In this document: one piece after another, positions 36,801 to 48,800 of the stretch
How positions within the stretch are numbered: the first letter of the stretch is position 1
Layout: every line of letters begins with the position of its first letter
NCBI GenBank assembly: GCA_963966185.1
Contig: CAWZYM010000019.1
Coordinates: 274,501 to 338,500, forward strand
Direction: 5' to 3'
DNA from: Rhabditoides inermis
Taxonomy: Eukaryota > Nematoda > Chromadorea > Rhabditida > Rhabditidae
Length of the DNA stretch: 64,000 nucleotides
Position numbers and translations under genes: made by a program
Notes under the pieces: generated by a model
The model's database searches: none
What the model saw: the letters and a program-made list of their open reading frames with translations, nothing else
What the model was told of the DNA's origin: nothing

Positions 36801-39800
36801 ATGGGGCACAATGAGAAGACTACTCGACCACGAACACTAATATTTTGGCTTTGCTTGTAATAAAAATCCATGCAACAACTACATACTAGACAAACACAAC
36901 ATTGATACACGATGACATGCATTTTGCATTGATTGTAGAACATAAGAGAATACATACCTTGATCTTGTTCTTGATAGCGGCGGCCTTGTCGAGCAGCGGC
37001 TTGGGCTCCTGCAGATCAGCTATCGGAAGGTCAGCAATTTTCTTGGCGAGATCCTTCAGCTTGTCAGAGTCAGCAACGGCAGCATCGGATGGCTGGGGCT
37101 GTTCGTACTTTGCCACCAGTGCATCGACATCACGCTGCACGTCATCAATGCTGTCTTCGACATCCTTCTTCTTCTGCTCCTCAGCAGCAGCGGCCTGCTC
37201 GGCAGCAATCTTGTCCTTGAGCTGGTTTTCGATGTCAGCGGCAAGGTCTTGAGCGACCTTCTTGAGGTCATCCAGCTGGCTCTTCTCGGTGGGAGCATCG
37301 ATTGGCTGCGTAGCAAGCTGCTCAATGACGGGAATAATGTCGTTCTTCACATGATCGAGCTCCTTCTGCAGCTCATCCACAGGCAGTGTGGTATCCGCAG
37401 CATCGCCGGTGGTGGGTTTGCCCTTCTTGCTCTTGCCCTTCTTGGCCTTGGGAGCCGACGGCTTAACCTTGTCGGAAACGTCGTCAGTGTCCTTCTTGAT
37501 ACCAGCAATAGCCTTCTGAAGAGCGTCCAGCTTGGCGTCTTCCTCAGCTTGCTTTCGTGCTTCTTCAGCCTGCTTGACCTTTTCCTCCTCGACAGCTGCA
37601 TCAACCAAAACCTTGGCGTCAGTTGCCACCGCGATGAGGTTGTCGTGCTTGTCAGAAATGTCCTTGGCGCGAACCTTGGGCGCATCAAGAAGTGTCTCGT
37701 CAGCAGCCTCGGTTAGCTCAGGAACCTTGGGAGCAGCGTCTTGGAGGTTCTTCTGAATTTGCTCGATCTTGATAGGGTCTGTCGAAGATGAAATCGGCAA
37801 CAGATTGTTGAGATCTTCAGAAGCAGCATCCAGGAGCTTCGCCAAATCATCAGCAAGCTGGTCGAAGCGATCAAGAGCATCAGCCTTGTCTGCCAGAGAT
37901 CCACCAACACCTCCTAGCTGCTGGTCGAGGTTCTCAAGCTTGTCGAGCGTGTCAGAGCGGAGTTGAGATCCAGGCTCTGCAGTACAGTCGATGTCTTGGA
38001 GCAAGTCGTTGAGACGATCCCTCGCGGGCTTCGCATCTTCGATAGCCAGAAGAGCGGCCTTGATATCCTCGGGCGTGGCTCCACTGTGGTCAGCGGCAGA
38101 TGCCTTGTCGATGGCATTAACAACCACGTCAGCATGCTTGTCAATTTCAACGCTAACAGCAGCAAGCTTGTCAGCACTTTCCTTGTCCTTCTTCTCGAGT
38201 TCCTCCTTGATCTTATCGGCAAGATCCTGAGCCGTTTTCTTGATAGCATCAAGCTCCGTCTTCTCAACAGGGGCATCAATGGGCTGAGCAGCGAGTTGCT
38301 CGATTGCAGGCAGAATGTCGTTGTGAATATGTTCCAGATCCTTCTGAAGCTCTTCAACGGGAACGGCGGGCACGGTGGTGTCGTCCACAGATGGCGTCTT
38401 AGACTTCTTGCCCTTGTTCTTCTTTGATTTGGGCGCAGAAGTCGCAGGATTCATCTTGTCGGCAACATCATCAGTGTCCTTCTTGATATCAGCAATCGCT
38501 TTTTTGAGCTCATCAAGCTTGGCCTCCTCGTCAGCCTTCTTCTTGCGAAGGTCGTTGAGTTGAGCGAGCAGAGCCTTGGTCGTGTCATCGTCGGCGGGGA
38601 GATTGTCGAGCTGCTTCTCAAGACTGTCGAGATCTGTAGGCGCGAGAGCAGTGAGCGGCAAATCGTTCAGCTTCTCCAGCTGCAGAGTCAGCAGAAGAAC
38701 AGCTTCCTTCTTCTCGTCATCAGCGGCCTTCTCGTTGGCATCATCAATCTTCTTCTTCAGATCGGTGATCTTGTCGTGCAAAGCAGCGACAACAAGCGGC
38801 TCATGCTGTACATATGCGCGAGGAGTCTTCGCCTTGTCGTCGAGAACACCGAGCTGCGCGAGGATAGGAGCAATCTGAGTGTGCTCAAGATTCTCAACAG
38901 CCGCCTTGTCCGGGTTCTGCTGCAGGAAGTCGTAGATGCGAGCGATCTCGTCGTCAATGGTCTTTGCAGAGTCGGTGATCAGCTTCTCGTCCTCGGTCTC
39001 AGCAAGAAGTCCGTTAAGAAGATCTTCGAACTGCTGTTCGGTCTGCTCCACGTCCACGTCGAAGAATCGAACGTCGGCGTAGGCACACTCAAGCGGGTCG
39101 AGCAGCTCGGAAAGACGCTGTAGGTTCTTCATGGCGTCCTTCAGATCCTCAACTCCCTTAGCAGCCTCCTGGATGTTGGCAAGATCCTTCACAGCTTCGT
39201 CGAGCGGTCGTAGAGGCTTCTCAAGGATGGCATCGAGCGGCTTCTGCAGCTCTCCGAGCTTGTTGTCTCCCTCCTCGCGAGCAGCCACAAACTCGTTCCA
39301 GTTCTTGGTGCGGTCGTCAAGCTGCGGAATGACGTCATCGGCGGCGGCAAGTGCATCAGCAAGAGCACGAACCGAATCGTCAGTTGCAGTGGGAGAGGAG
39401 TTGATGAGGTCACGGGCAGCATCAGCCGCCTTCTTCACGTCACCACTCATTGGCGCAAAGCTGTCCGGAATCGCCTCCGGGTCGTTGAGCAGACGCTGCG
39501 CTTCCTTCACGAGATCGGCCAGGTCGTTCTTGAGGTTATCTGCCTCCGCACGCACCTTCTCCAGAGCAGTGGCGTCGTCGAGCGCAGCCTGCATCTTATT
39601 GCGTCTGTCGGCAAGCACATCAGCTGCCTTGTCAAGCTGCTTGAGCAGGTCGTCGTGCTCCTTAGCATGTTCAGCATCGAGTTGAGTAGGGTCGACCTCG
39701 CCAACTGTCTTCTTGAGAGCAGCAAGTGCATCCTCGTCCTTCTTGAGCGCATCGATGAGAGCAGCAATGTTCTTAGGATCAGTAGAATCGGCGTCCTTGT

Positions 39801-42800
39801 CCTTGGTGATGTCTAGCAGCTTGTCCTCGACGTCCTTGCGAGTAGCGTTGAACGCGGCGAGAGCAGCCATCTTGTCACCAACTGCGTCTCCCAGCTGTTT
39901 CAGCAGATCTTTGAGACGAGACAGATCCCACATGCTTTTCTCGCGAAGCTCCTCGGTGTCATCGTTCTCAGGAACAGCGGCAAGCAGGTTCTCGAGCTTC
40001 TGCTTCTTCTCGACGAGGTCGTCAAGCGCAGCCTGCTGCTCCGGAAGGGCGACAGGAATCTCCACGCTCTGCTGAGTGAGCTGCTCGCGAATCAGCTTAA
40101 TTTCGGGAGCGACAGCGTTGAACTGCGCAACCTCATCAAGCTTCTTCTTGTTGTCGTCACACTGCTTCTGCAGGTCAGCGAGCTCAGTAGGCAGATCACG
40201 AAGCACAGCGTCGTGGCTCACAAGAGGCGCATCGGTCTTCAACTTCTTGTCGACGTTGTCCGTCTTGGGTGCCAGACCACGAAGAGTCTCGGCCAGATCG
40301 GCGAGAAGCGGAAGTGCGCTCTCCGGGTTCTTCTTGTCCATGTTGTCGAGCTGCTGCTTCACAGAGTCAAGCTGATCAGCAACATCGGCCGCATCCTTCT
40401 GGAGATCGTTCTCCTTTCCAATAGCCTTGTCTAGCGGATCAACGAGTCCCTGAAAATGGGGCACAATGAGAAGACTACTCGACCACGAACACTAATATTT
40501 TGGCTTTGCTTGTAATAAAAATCCATGCAACAACTACATACTAGACAAACACAACATTGATACACGATGACATGCATTTTGCATTGATTGTAGAACATAA
40601 GAGAATACATACCTTGATCTTGTTCTTGATAGCGGCGGCCTTGTCGAGCAGCGGCTTGGGCTCCTGCAGATCAGCTATCGGAAGGTCAGCAATCTTCTTG
40701 GCGAGATCCTTCAGCCTGTCAGAGTCAGCAACGGCAGCATCGGATGGCTGGGGCTGTTCGTACTTTGCCACCAGTGCATCGACATCACGCTGCACGTCAT
40801 CAATGCTGTCTTCGACATCCTTCTTCTTCTGCTCCTCAGCAGCAGCGGCCTGCTCGGCAGCAATCTTGTCCTTGAGCTGGTTTTCGATGTCAGCGGCAAG
40901 GTCTTGAGCGACCTTCTTGAGGTCATCCAGCTGGCTCTTCTCGGTGGGAGCATCGATTGGCTGCGTAGCAAGCTGCTCAATGACGGGAATAATGTCGTTC
41001 TTCACGTGATCGAGCTCCTTCTGTAGCTCATCCACAGGCAGTGTGGTATCCGCAGCATCGCCGGTGGTGGGTTTGCCCTTCTTGATCTTGCCCTTCTTGG
41101 CCTTGGGAGCCGACGGCTTAACCTTGTCGGAAACGTCGTCAGTGTCCTTCTTGATACCAGCAATAGCCTTCTGAAGAGCGTCCAGCTTGGCGTCCTCCTC
41201 AGCTTGCTTTCGTGCTTCTTCAGCCTGCTTGACCTTTTCCTCCTCGACAGCTGCATCAACCAAAACCTTGGCGTCAGTTGCCACCGCGATGAGGTTGTCG
41301 TGCTTGTCAGAAATGTCCTTGGCGCGAACCTTGGGCGCATCAAGAAGTGTCTCGTCAGCAGCCTCGGTTAGCTCAGGAACCTTGGGAGCAGCGTCTTGGA
41401 GGTTCTTCTGAATTTGCTCGATCTTGATAGGGTCTGTCGAAGATGAAATCGGCAACAGATTGTTGAGATCTTCAGAAGCAGCATCCAGGAGCTTCGCCAA
41501 ATCATCAGCAAGCTGGTCGAAGCGATCAAGAGCATCAGCCTTGTCTGCCAGAGATCCACCAACACCTCCTAGCTGCTGGTCGAGGTTCTCAAGCTTGTCG
41601 AGCGTGTCAGAGCGGAGTTGAGATCCAGGCTCTGCAGTACAGTCGATGTCTTGGAGCAAGTCGTTGAGACGATCCCTCGCGGGCTTCGCATCTTCGATAG
41701 CCAGAAGAGCGGCCTTGATATCCTCGGGCGTGGCTCCACTGTGGTCAGCGGCAGATGCCTTGTCGATGGCATTAACAACCACGTCAGCATGCTTGTCAAT
41801 TTCAACGCTAACAGCAGCAAGCTTGTCAGCACTTTCCTTGTCCTTCTTCTCGAGTTCCTCCTTGATCTTATCGGCAAGATCCTGAGCCGTTTTCTTGATA
41901 GCATCAAGCTCCGTCTTCTCAACAGGGGCATCAATGGGCTGAGCAGCGAGTTGCTCGATTGCAGGCAGAATGTCGTTGTGAATATGTTCCAGATCCTTCT
42001 GAAGCTCTTCAACGGGAACGGCGGGCACGGTGGTGTCGTCCACAGATGGCGTCTTAGACTTCTTGCCCTTGTTCTTCTTTGATTTGGGCGCAGAAGTCGC
42101 AGGATTCATCTTGTCGGCAACATCATCAGTGTCCTTCTTGATATCAGCAATCGCTTTTTTGAGCTCATCAAGCTTGGCCTCCTCGTCAGCCTTCTTCTTG
42201 CGAAGGTCGTTGAGTTGAGCGAGCAGAGCCTTGGTCGTGTCATCGTCGGCGGGGAGGTTGTCGAGCTGCTTCTCAAGACTGTCGAGATCTGTAGGCGCGA
42301 GAGCAGTGAGCGGCAAATCGTTCAGCTTCTCCAGCTGCAGAGTCAGCAGAAGAACAGCTTCCTTCTTCTCGTCATCAGCGGCCTTCTCGTTGGCATCATC
42401 AATCTTCTTCTTCAGATCGGTGATCTTGTCGTGCAAAGCAGCGACAACAAGCGGCTCATGCTGTACATATGCGCGAGGAGTCTTCGCCTTGTCGTCGAGA
42501 ACAGCGAGCTGCGCGAGGATAGGAACAATCTGAGTGTGCTCAAGATTCTCAACAGCCGCCTTGTCCGGGTTCTGCTGCAGGAAGTCGTAGATGCGAGCGA
42601 TCTCGTGGTCAATGGTCTTTGCAGAGTCGGTGATCAGCTTCTCGTCCTCGGTCTCAGCAAGAAGTCCGTTAAGAAGATCTTCGAACTGCTGTTCGGTCTG
42701 CTCCACGTCCACGTCGAAGAATCGAACGTCGGCGTAGGCACACTCAAGCGGGTCGAGCAGCTCGGAAAGACGCTGTAGGTTCTTCATGGCGTCCTTCAGA

Positions 42801-45800
42801 TCCTCAACTCCCTTAGCAGCCTCCTGGATGTTGGCAAGATCCTTCACAGCTTCGTCGAGCGGTCGTAGAGGCTTCTCAAGGATGGCATCGAGCGGCTTCT
42901 GCAGCTCTCCGAGCTTGTTGTCTCCCTCCTCGCGAGCAGCCACAAACTCGTTCCAGTTCTTGGTGCGGTCGTCAAGCTGCGGAATGACGTCATCGGCGGC
43001 GGCAAGTGCATCAGCAAGAGCACGAACCGAATCGTCAGTTGCAGTGGGAGAGGAGTTGATGAGGTCACGGGCAGCATCAGCCGCCTTCTTCACGTCACCA
43101 CTCATTGGCGCAAAGCTGTCCGGAATCGCCTCCGGGTCGTTGAGCAGACGCTGCGCTTCCTTCACGAGATCGGCCAGGTCGTTCTTGAGGTTATCTGCCT
43201 CCGCACGCACCTTCTCCAGAGCAGTGGCGTCGTCGAGCGCAGCCTGCATCTTATTGCGTCTGTCGGCAAGCACATCAGCTGCCTTGTCGATTTGCTTGAG
43301 CAGGTCGTCGTGCTCCTTAGCATGTTCAGCATCGAGTTGAGTAGGGTCGACCTCGCCAACTGTCTTCTTGAGAGCAGCAAGTGCATCCTCGTCCTTCTTG
43401 AGCGCATCGATGAGAGCAGCAATGTTCTTAGGATCAGTAGAATCGGCGTCCTTGTCCTTGGTGATGTCTAGCAGCTTGTCCTCGACGTCCTTGCGAGTAG
43501 CGTTGAACGCGGCGAGAGCAGCCATCTTGTCACCAACTGCGTCTCCCAGCTGTTTCAGCAGATCTTTGAGACCAGACAGATCCCACATGCTTTTCTCGCG
43601 AAGCTCCTCGGTGTCATCGTTCTCAGGAACAGCGGCAAGCAGGTTCTCGAGCTTCTGCTTCTTCTCGACGAGGTCGTCAAGCGCAGCCTGCTGCTCCGGA
43701 AGGGCGACAGGAATCTCCACGCTCTGCTGAGTGAGCTGCTCGCGAATCAGCTTAATTTCGGGAGCGACAGCGTTGAACTGCGCAACCTCATCAAGCTTCT
43801 TCTTGTTGTCGTCACACTGCTTCTGCAGGTCAGCGAGCTCAGTAGGCAGATCACGAGGCACAGCGTCGTGGCTCACAAGAGGCGCATCGGTCTTCAACTT
43901 CTTGTCGACGTTGTCCGTCTTGGGTGCCAGACCACGAAGAGTCTCGGCCAGATCGGCGAGAAGCGGAAGTGCGCTCTCCGGGTTCTTCTTGTCCATGTTG
44001 TCGAGCTGCTGCTTCACAGAGTCAAGCTGATCAGCAACATCGGCCGCATCCTTCTGGAGATCGTTCTCCTTTCCAATAGCCTTGTCTAGCGGATCAACGA
44101 GTCCCTGAAAATGGGGCACAATGAGAAGACTACTCGACCACGAACACTAATATTTTGGCTTTGCTTGTAATAAAAATCCATGCAACAACTACATACTAGA
44201 CAAACACAACATTGATACACGATGACATGCATTTTGCATTGATTGTAGAACATAAGAGAATACATACCTTGATCTTGTTCTTGATAGCGGCGGCCTTGTC
44301 GAGCAGCGGCTTGGGCTCCTGCAGATCAGCTATCGGAAGGTCAGCAATCTTCTTGGCGAGATCCTTCAGCTTGTCAGAGTCAGCAACGGCAGCATCGGAT
44401 GGCTGGGGCTGTTCGTACTTTGCCACCAGTGCATCGACATCACGCTGCACGTCATCAATGCTGTCTTCGACATCCTTCTTCTTCTGCTCCTCAGCAGCAG
44501 CGGCCTGCTCGGCAGCAATCTTGTCCTTGAGCTGGTTTTCGATGTCAGCGGCAAGGTCTTGAGCGACCTTCTTGAGGTCATCCAGCTGGCTCTTCTCGGT
44601 GGGAGCATCGATTGGCTGCGTAGCAAGCTGCTCAATGACGGGAATAATGTCGTTCTTCACGTGATCGAGCTCCTTCTGCAGCTCATCCACAGGCAGTGTG
44701 GTATCCGCAGCATCGCCGGTGGTGGGTTTGCCCTTCTTGCTCTTGCCCTTCTTGGCCTTGGGAGCCGACGGCTTAACCTTGTCGGAAACGTCGTCAGTGT
44801 CCTTCTTGATACCAGCAATAGCCTTCTGAAGAGCGTCCAGCTTGGCGTCCTCCTCAGCTTGCTTTCGTGCTTCTTCAGCCTGCTTGACCTTTTCCTCCTC
44901 GACAGCTGCATCAACCAAAACCTTGGCGTCAGTTGCCACCGCGATGAGGTTGTCGTGCTTGTCAGAAATGTCCTTGGCGCGAACCTTGGGCGCATCAAGA
45001 AGTGTCTCGTCAGCAGCCTCGGTTAGCTCAGGAACCTTGGGAGCAGCGTCTTGGAGGTTCTTCTGAATTTGCTCGATCTTGATAGGGTCTGTCGAAGATG
45101 AAATCGGCAACAGATTGTTGAGATCTTCAGAAGCAGCATCCAGGAGCTTCGCCAAATCATCAGCAAGCTGGTCGAAGCGATCAAGAGCATCAGCCTTGTC
45201 TGCCAGAGATCCACCAACACCTCCTAGCTGCTGGTCGAGGTTCTCAAGCTTGTCGAGCGTGTCAGAGCGGAGTTGAGATCCAGGCTCTGCAGTACAGTCG
45301 ATGTCTTGGAGCAAGTCGTTGAGACGATCCCTCGCGGGCTTCGCATCTTCGATAGCCAGAAGAGCGGCCTTGATATCCTCGGGCGTGGCTCCACTGTGGT
45401 CAGCGGCAGATGCCTTGTCGATGGCATTAACAACCACGTCAGCATGCTTGTCAATTTCAACGCTAACAGCAGCAAGCTTGTCAGCACTTTCCTTGTCCTT
45501 CTTCTCGAGTTCCTCCTTGATCTTATCGGCAAGATCCTGAGCCGTTTTCTTGATAGCATCAAGCTCCGTCTTCTCAACAGGGGCATCAATGGGCTGAGCA
45601 GCGAGTTGCTCGATTGCAGGCAGAATGTCGTTGTGAATATGTTCCAGATCCTTCTGAAGCTCTTCAACGGGAACGGCGGGCACGGTGGTGTCGTCCACAG
45701 ATGGCGTCTTAGACTTCTTGCCCTTGTTCTTCTTTGATTTGGGCGCAGAAGTCGCAGGATTCATCTTGTCGGCAACATCATCAGTGTCCTTCTTGATATC

Positions 45801-48800
45801 AGCAATCGCTTTTTTGAGCTCATCAAGCTTGGCCTCCTCGTCAGCCTTCTTCTTGCGAAGGTCGTTGAGTTGAGCGAGCAGAGCCTTGGTCGTGTCATCG
45901 TCGGCGGGGAGGTTGTCGAGCTGCTTCTCAAGACTGTCGAGATCTGTAGGCGCGAGAGCAGTGAGCGGCAAATCGTTCAGCTTCTCCAGCTGCAGAGTCA
46001 GCAGAAGAACAGCTTCCTTCTTCTCGTCATCAGCGGCCTTCTCGTTGGCATCATCAATCTTCTTCTTCAGATCGGTGATCTTGTCGTGCAAAGCAGCGAC
46101 AACAAGCGGCTCATGCTGTACATATGCGCGAGGAGTCTTCGCCTTGTCGTCGAGAACAGCGAGCTGCGCGAGGATAGGAGCAATCTGAGTGTGCTCAAGA
46201 TTCTCAACAGCCGCCTTGTCCGGGTTCTGCTGCAGGAAGTCGTAGATGCGAGCGATCTCGTCGTCAATGGTCTTTGCAGAGTCGGTGATCAGCTTCTCGT
46301 CCTCGGTCTCAGCAAGAAGTCCGTTAAGAAGATCTTCGAACTGCTGTTCGGTCTGCTCCACGTCCACGTCGAAGAATCGAACGTCGGCGTAGGCACACTC
46401 AAGCGGGTCGAGCAGCTCGGAAAGACGCTGTAGGTTCTTCATGGCGTCCTTCAGATCCTCAACTCCCTTAGCAGCCTCCTGGATGTTGGCAAGATCCTTC
46501 ACAGCTTCGTCGAGCGGTCGTAGAGGCTTCTCAAGGATGGCATCGAGCGGCTTCTGCAGCTCTCCGAGCTTGTTGTCTCCCTCCTCGCGAGCAGCCACAA
46601 ACTCGTTCCAGTTCTTGGTGCGGTCGTCAAGCTGCGGAATGACGTCATCGGCGGCGGCAAGTGCATCAGCAAGAGCACGAACCGAATCGTCAGTTGCAGT
46701 GGGAGAGGAGTTGATGAGGTCACGGGCAGCATCAGCCGCCTTCTTCACGTCACCACTCATTGGCGCAAAGCTGTCCGGAATCGCCTCCGGGTCGTTGAGC
46801 AGACGCTGCGCTTCCTTCACGAGATCGGCCAGGTCGTTCTTGAGGTTATCTGCCTCCGCACGCACCTTCTCCAGAGCAGTGGCGTCGTCGAGCGCAGCCT
46901 GCATCTTATTGCGTCTGTCGGCAAGCACATCAGCTGCCTTGTCGATTTGCTTGAGCAGGTCGTCGTGCTCCTTAGCATGTTCAGCATCGAGTTGAGTAGG
47001 GTCGACCTCGCCAACTGTCTTCTTGAGAGCAGCAAGTGCATCCTCGTCCTTCTTGAGCGCATCGATGAGAGCAGCAATGTTCTTAGGATCAGTAGAATCG
47101 GCGTCCTTGTCCTTGGTGATGTCTAGCAGCTTGTCCTCGACGTCCTTGCGAGTAGCGTTGAACGCGGCGAGAGCAGCCATCTTGTCACCAACTGCGTCTC
47201 CCAGCTGTTTCAGCAGATCTTTGAGACGAGACAGATCCCACATGCTTTTCTCGCGAAGCTCCTCGGTGTCATCGTTCTCAGGAACAGCGGCAAGCAGGTT
47301 CTCGAGCTTCTGCTTCTTCTCGACGAGGTCGTCAAGCGCAGCCTGCTGCTCCGGAAGGGCGACAGGAATCTCCACGCTCTGCTGAGTGAGCTGCTCGCGA
47401 ATCAGCTTAATTTCGGGAGCGACAGCGTTGAACTGCGCAACCTCATCAAGCTTCTTCTTGTTGTCGTCACACTGCTTCTGCAGGTCAGCGAGCTCAGTAG
47501 GCAGATCACGAGGCACAGCGTCGTGGCTCACAAGAGGCGCATCGGTCTTCAACTTCTTGTCGACGTTGTCCGTCTTGGGTGCCAGACCACGAAGAGTCTC
47601 GGCCAGATCGGCGAGAAGCGGAAGTGCGCTCTCCGGGTTCTTCTTGTCCATGTTGTCGAGCTGCTGCTTCACAGAGTCAAGCTGATCAGCAACATGGGCC
47701 GCATCCTTCTGGAGATCGTTCTCCTTTCCAATAGCCTTGTCTAGCGGATCAACGAGTCCCTGAAAATGGGGCACAATGAGAAGACTACTCGACCACGAAC
47801 ACTAATATTTTGGCTTTGCTTGTAATAAAAATCCATGCAACAACTACATACTAGACAAACACAACATTGATACACGATGACATGCATTTTGCATTGATTG
47901 TAGAACATAAGAGAATACATACCTTGATCTTGTTCTTGATAGCGGCGGCCTTGTCGAGCAGCGGCTTGGGCTCCTGCAGATCAGCTATCGGAAGGTCAGC
48001 AATCTTCTTGGCGAGATCCTTCAGCTTGTCAGAGTCAGCAACGGCAGCATCGGATGGCTGGGGCTGTTCGTACTTTGCCACCAGTGCATCGACATCACGC
48101 TGCACGTCATCAATGCTGTCTTCGACATCCTTCTTCTTCTGCTCCTCAGCAGCAGTGGCCTGCTCGGCAGCAATCTTGTCCTTGAGCTGGTTTTCGATGT
48201 CAGCGGCAAGGTCTTGAGCGACCTTCTTGAGGTCATCCAGCTGGCTCTTCTCGGTGGGAGCATCGATTGGCTGCGTAGCAAGCTGCTCAATGACGGGAAT
48301 AATGTCGTTCTTCACGTGATCGAGCTCCTTCTGCAGCTCATCCACAGGCAGTGTGGTCTCCGCAGCATCGCCGGTAGTGGGTTTGCCCTTCTTGCTCTTG
48401 CCCTTCTTGGCCTTTGGAGCCGACGGCTTAACCTTGTCGGAAACGTCGTCAGTGTCCTTCTTGATACCAGCAATAGCCTTCTGAAGAGCGTCCAGCTTGG
48501 CGTCCTCCTCAGCTTGCTTTCGTGCTTCTTCAGCCTGCTTGACCTTTTCCTCCTCGACAGCTGCATCAACCAAAACCTTGGCGTCAGTTGCCACCGCGAT
48601 GAGGTTGTCGTGCTTGTCAGAAATGTCCTTGGCGCGAACCTTGGGCGCATCAAGAAGTGTCTCGTCAGCAGCCTCGGTTAGCTTAGGAACCTTGGGAGCA
48701 GCGTCTTGGAGGTTCTTCTGAATATGCTCGATCTTGATAGGGTCTGTCGAAGATGAAATCGGCAACAGATTGTTGAGATCTTCAGAAGCAGCATCCAGGA

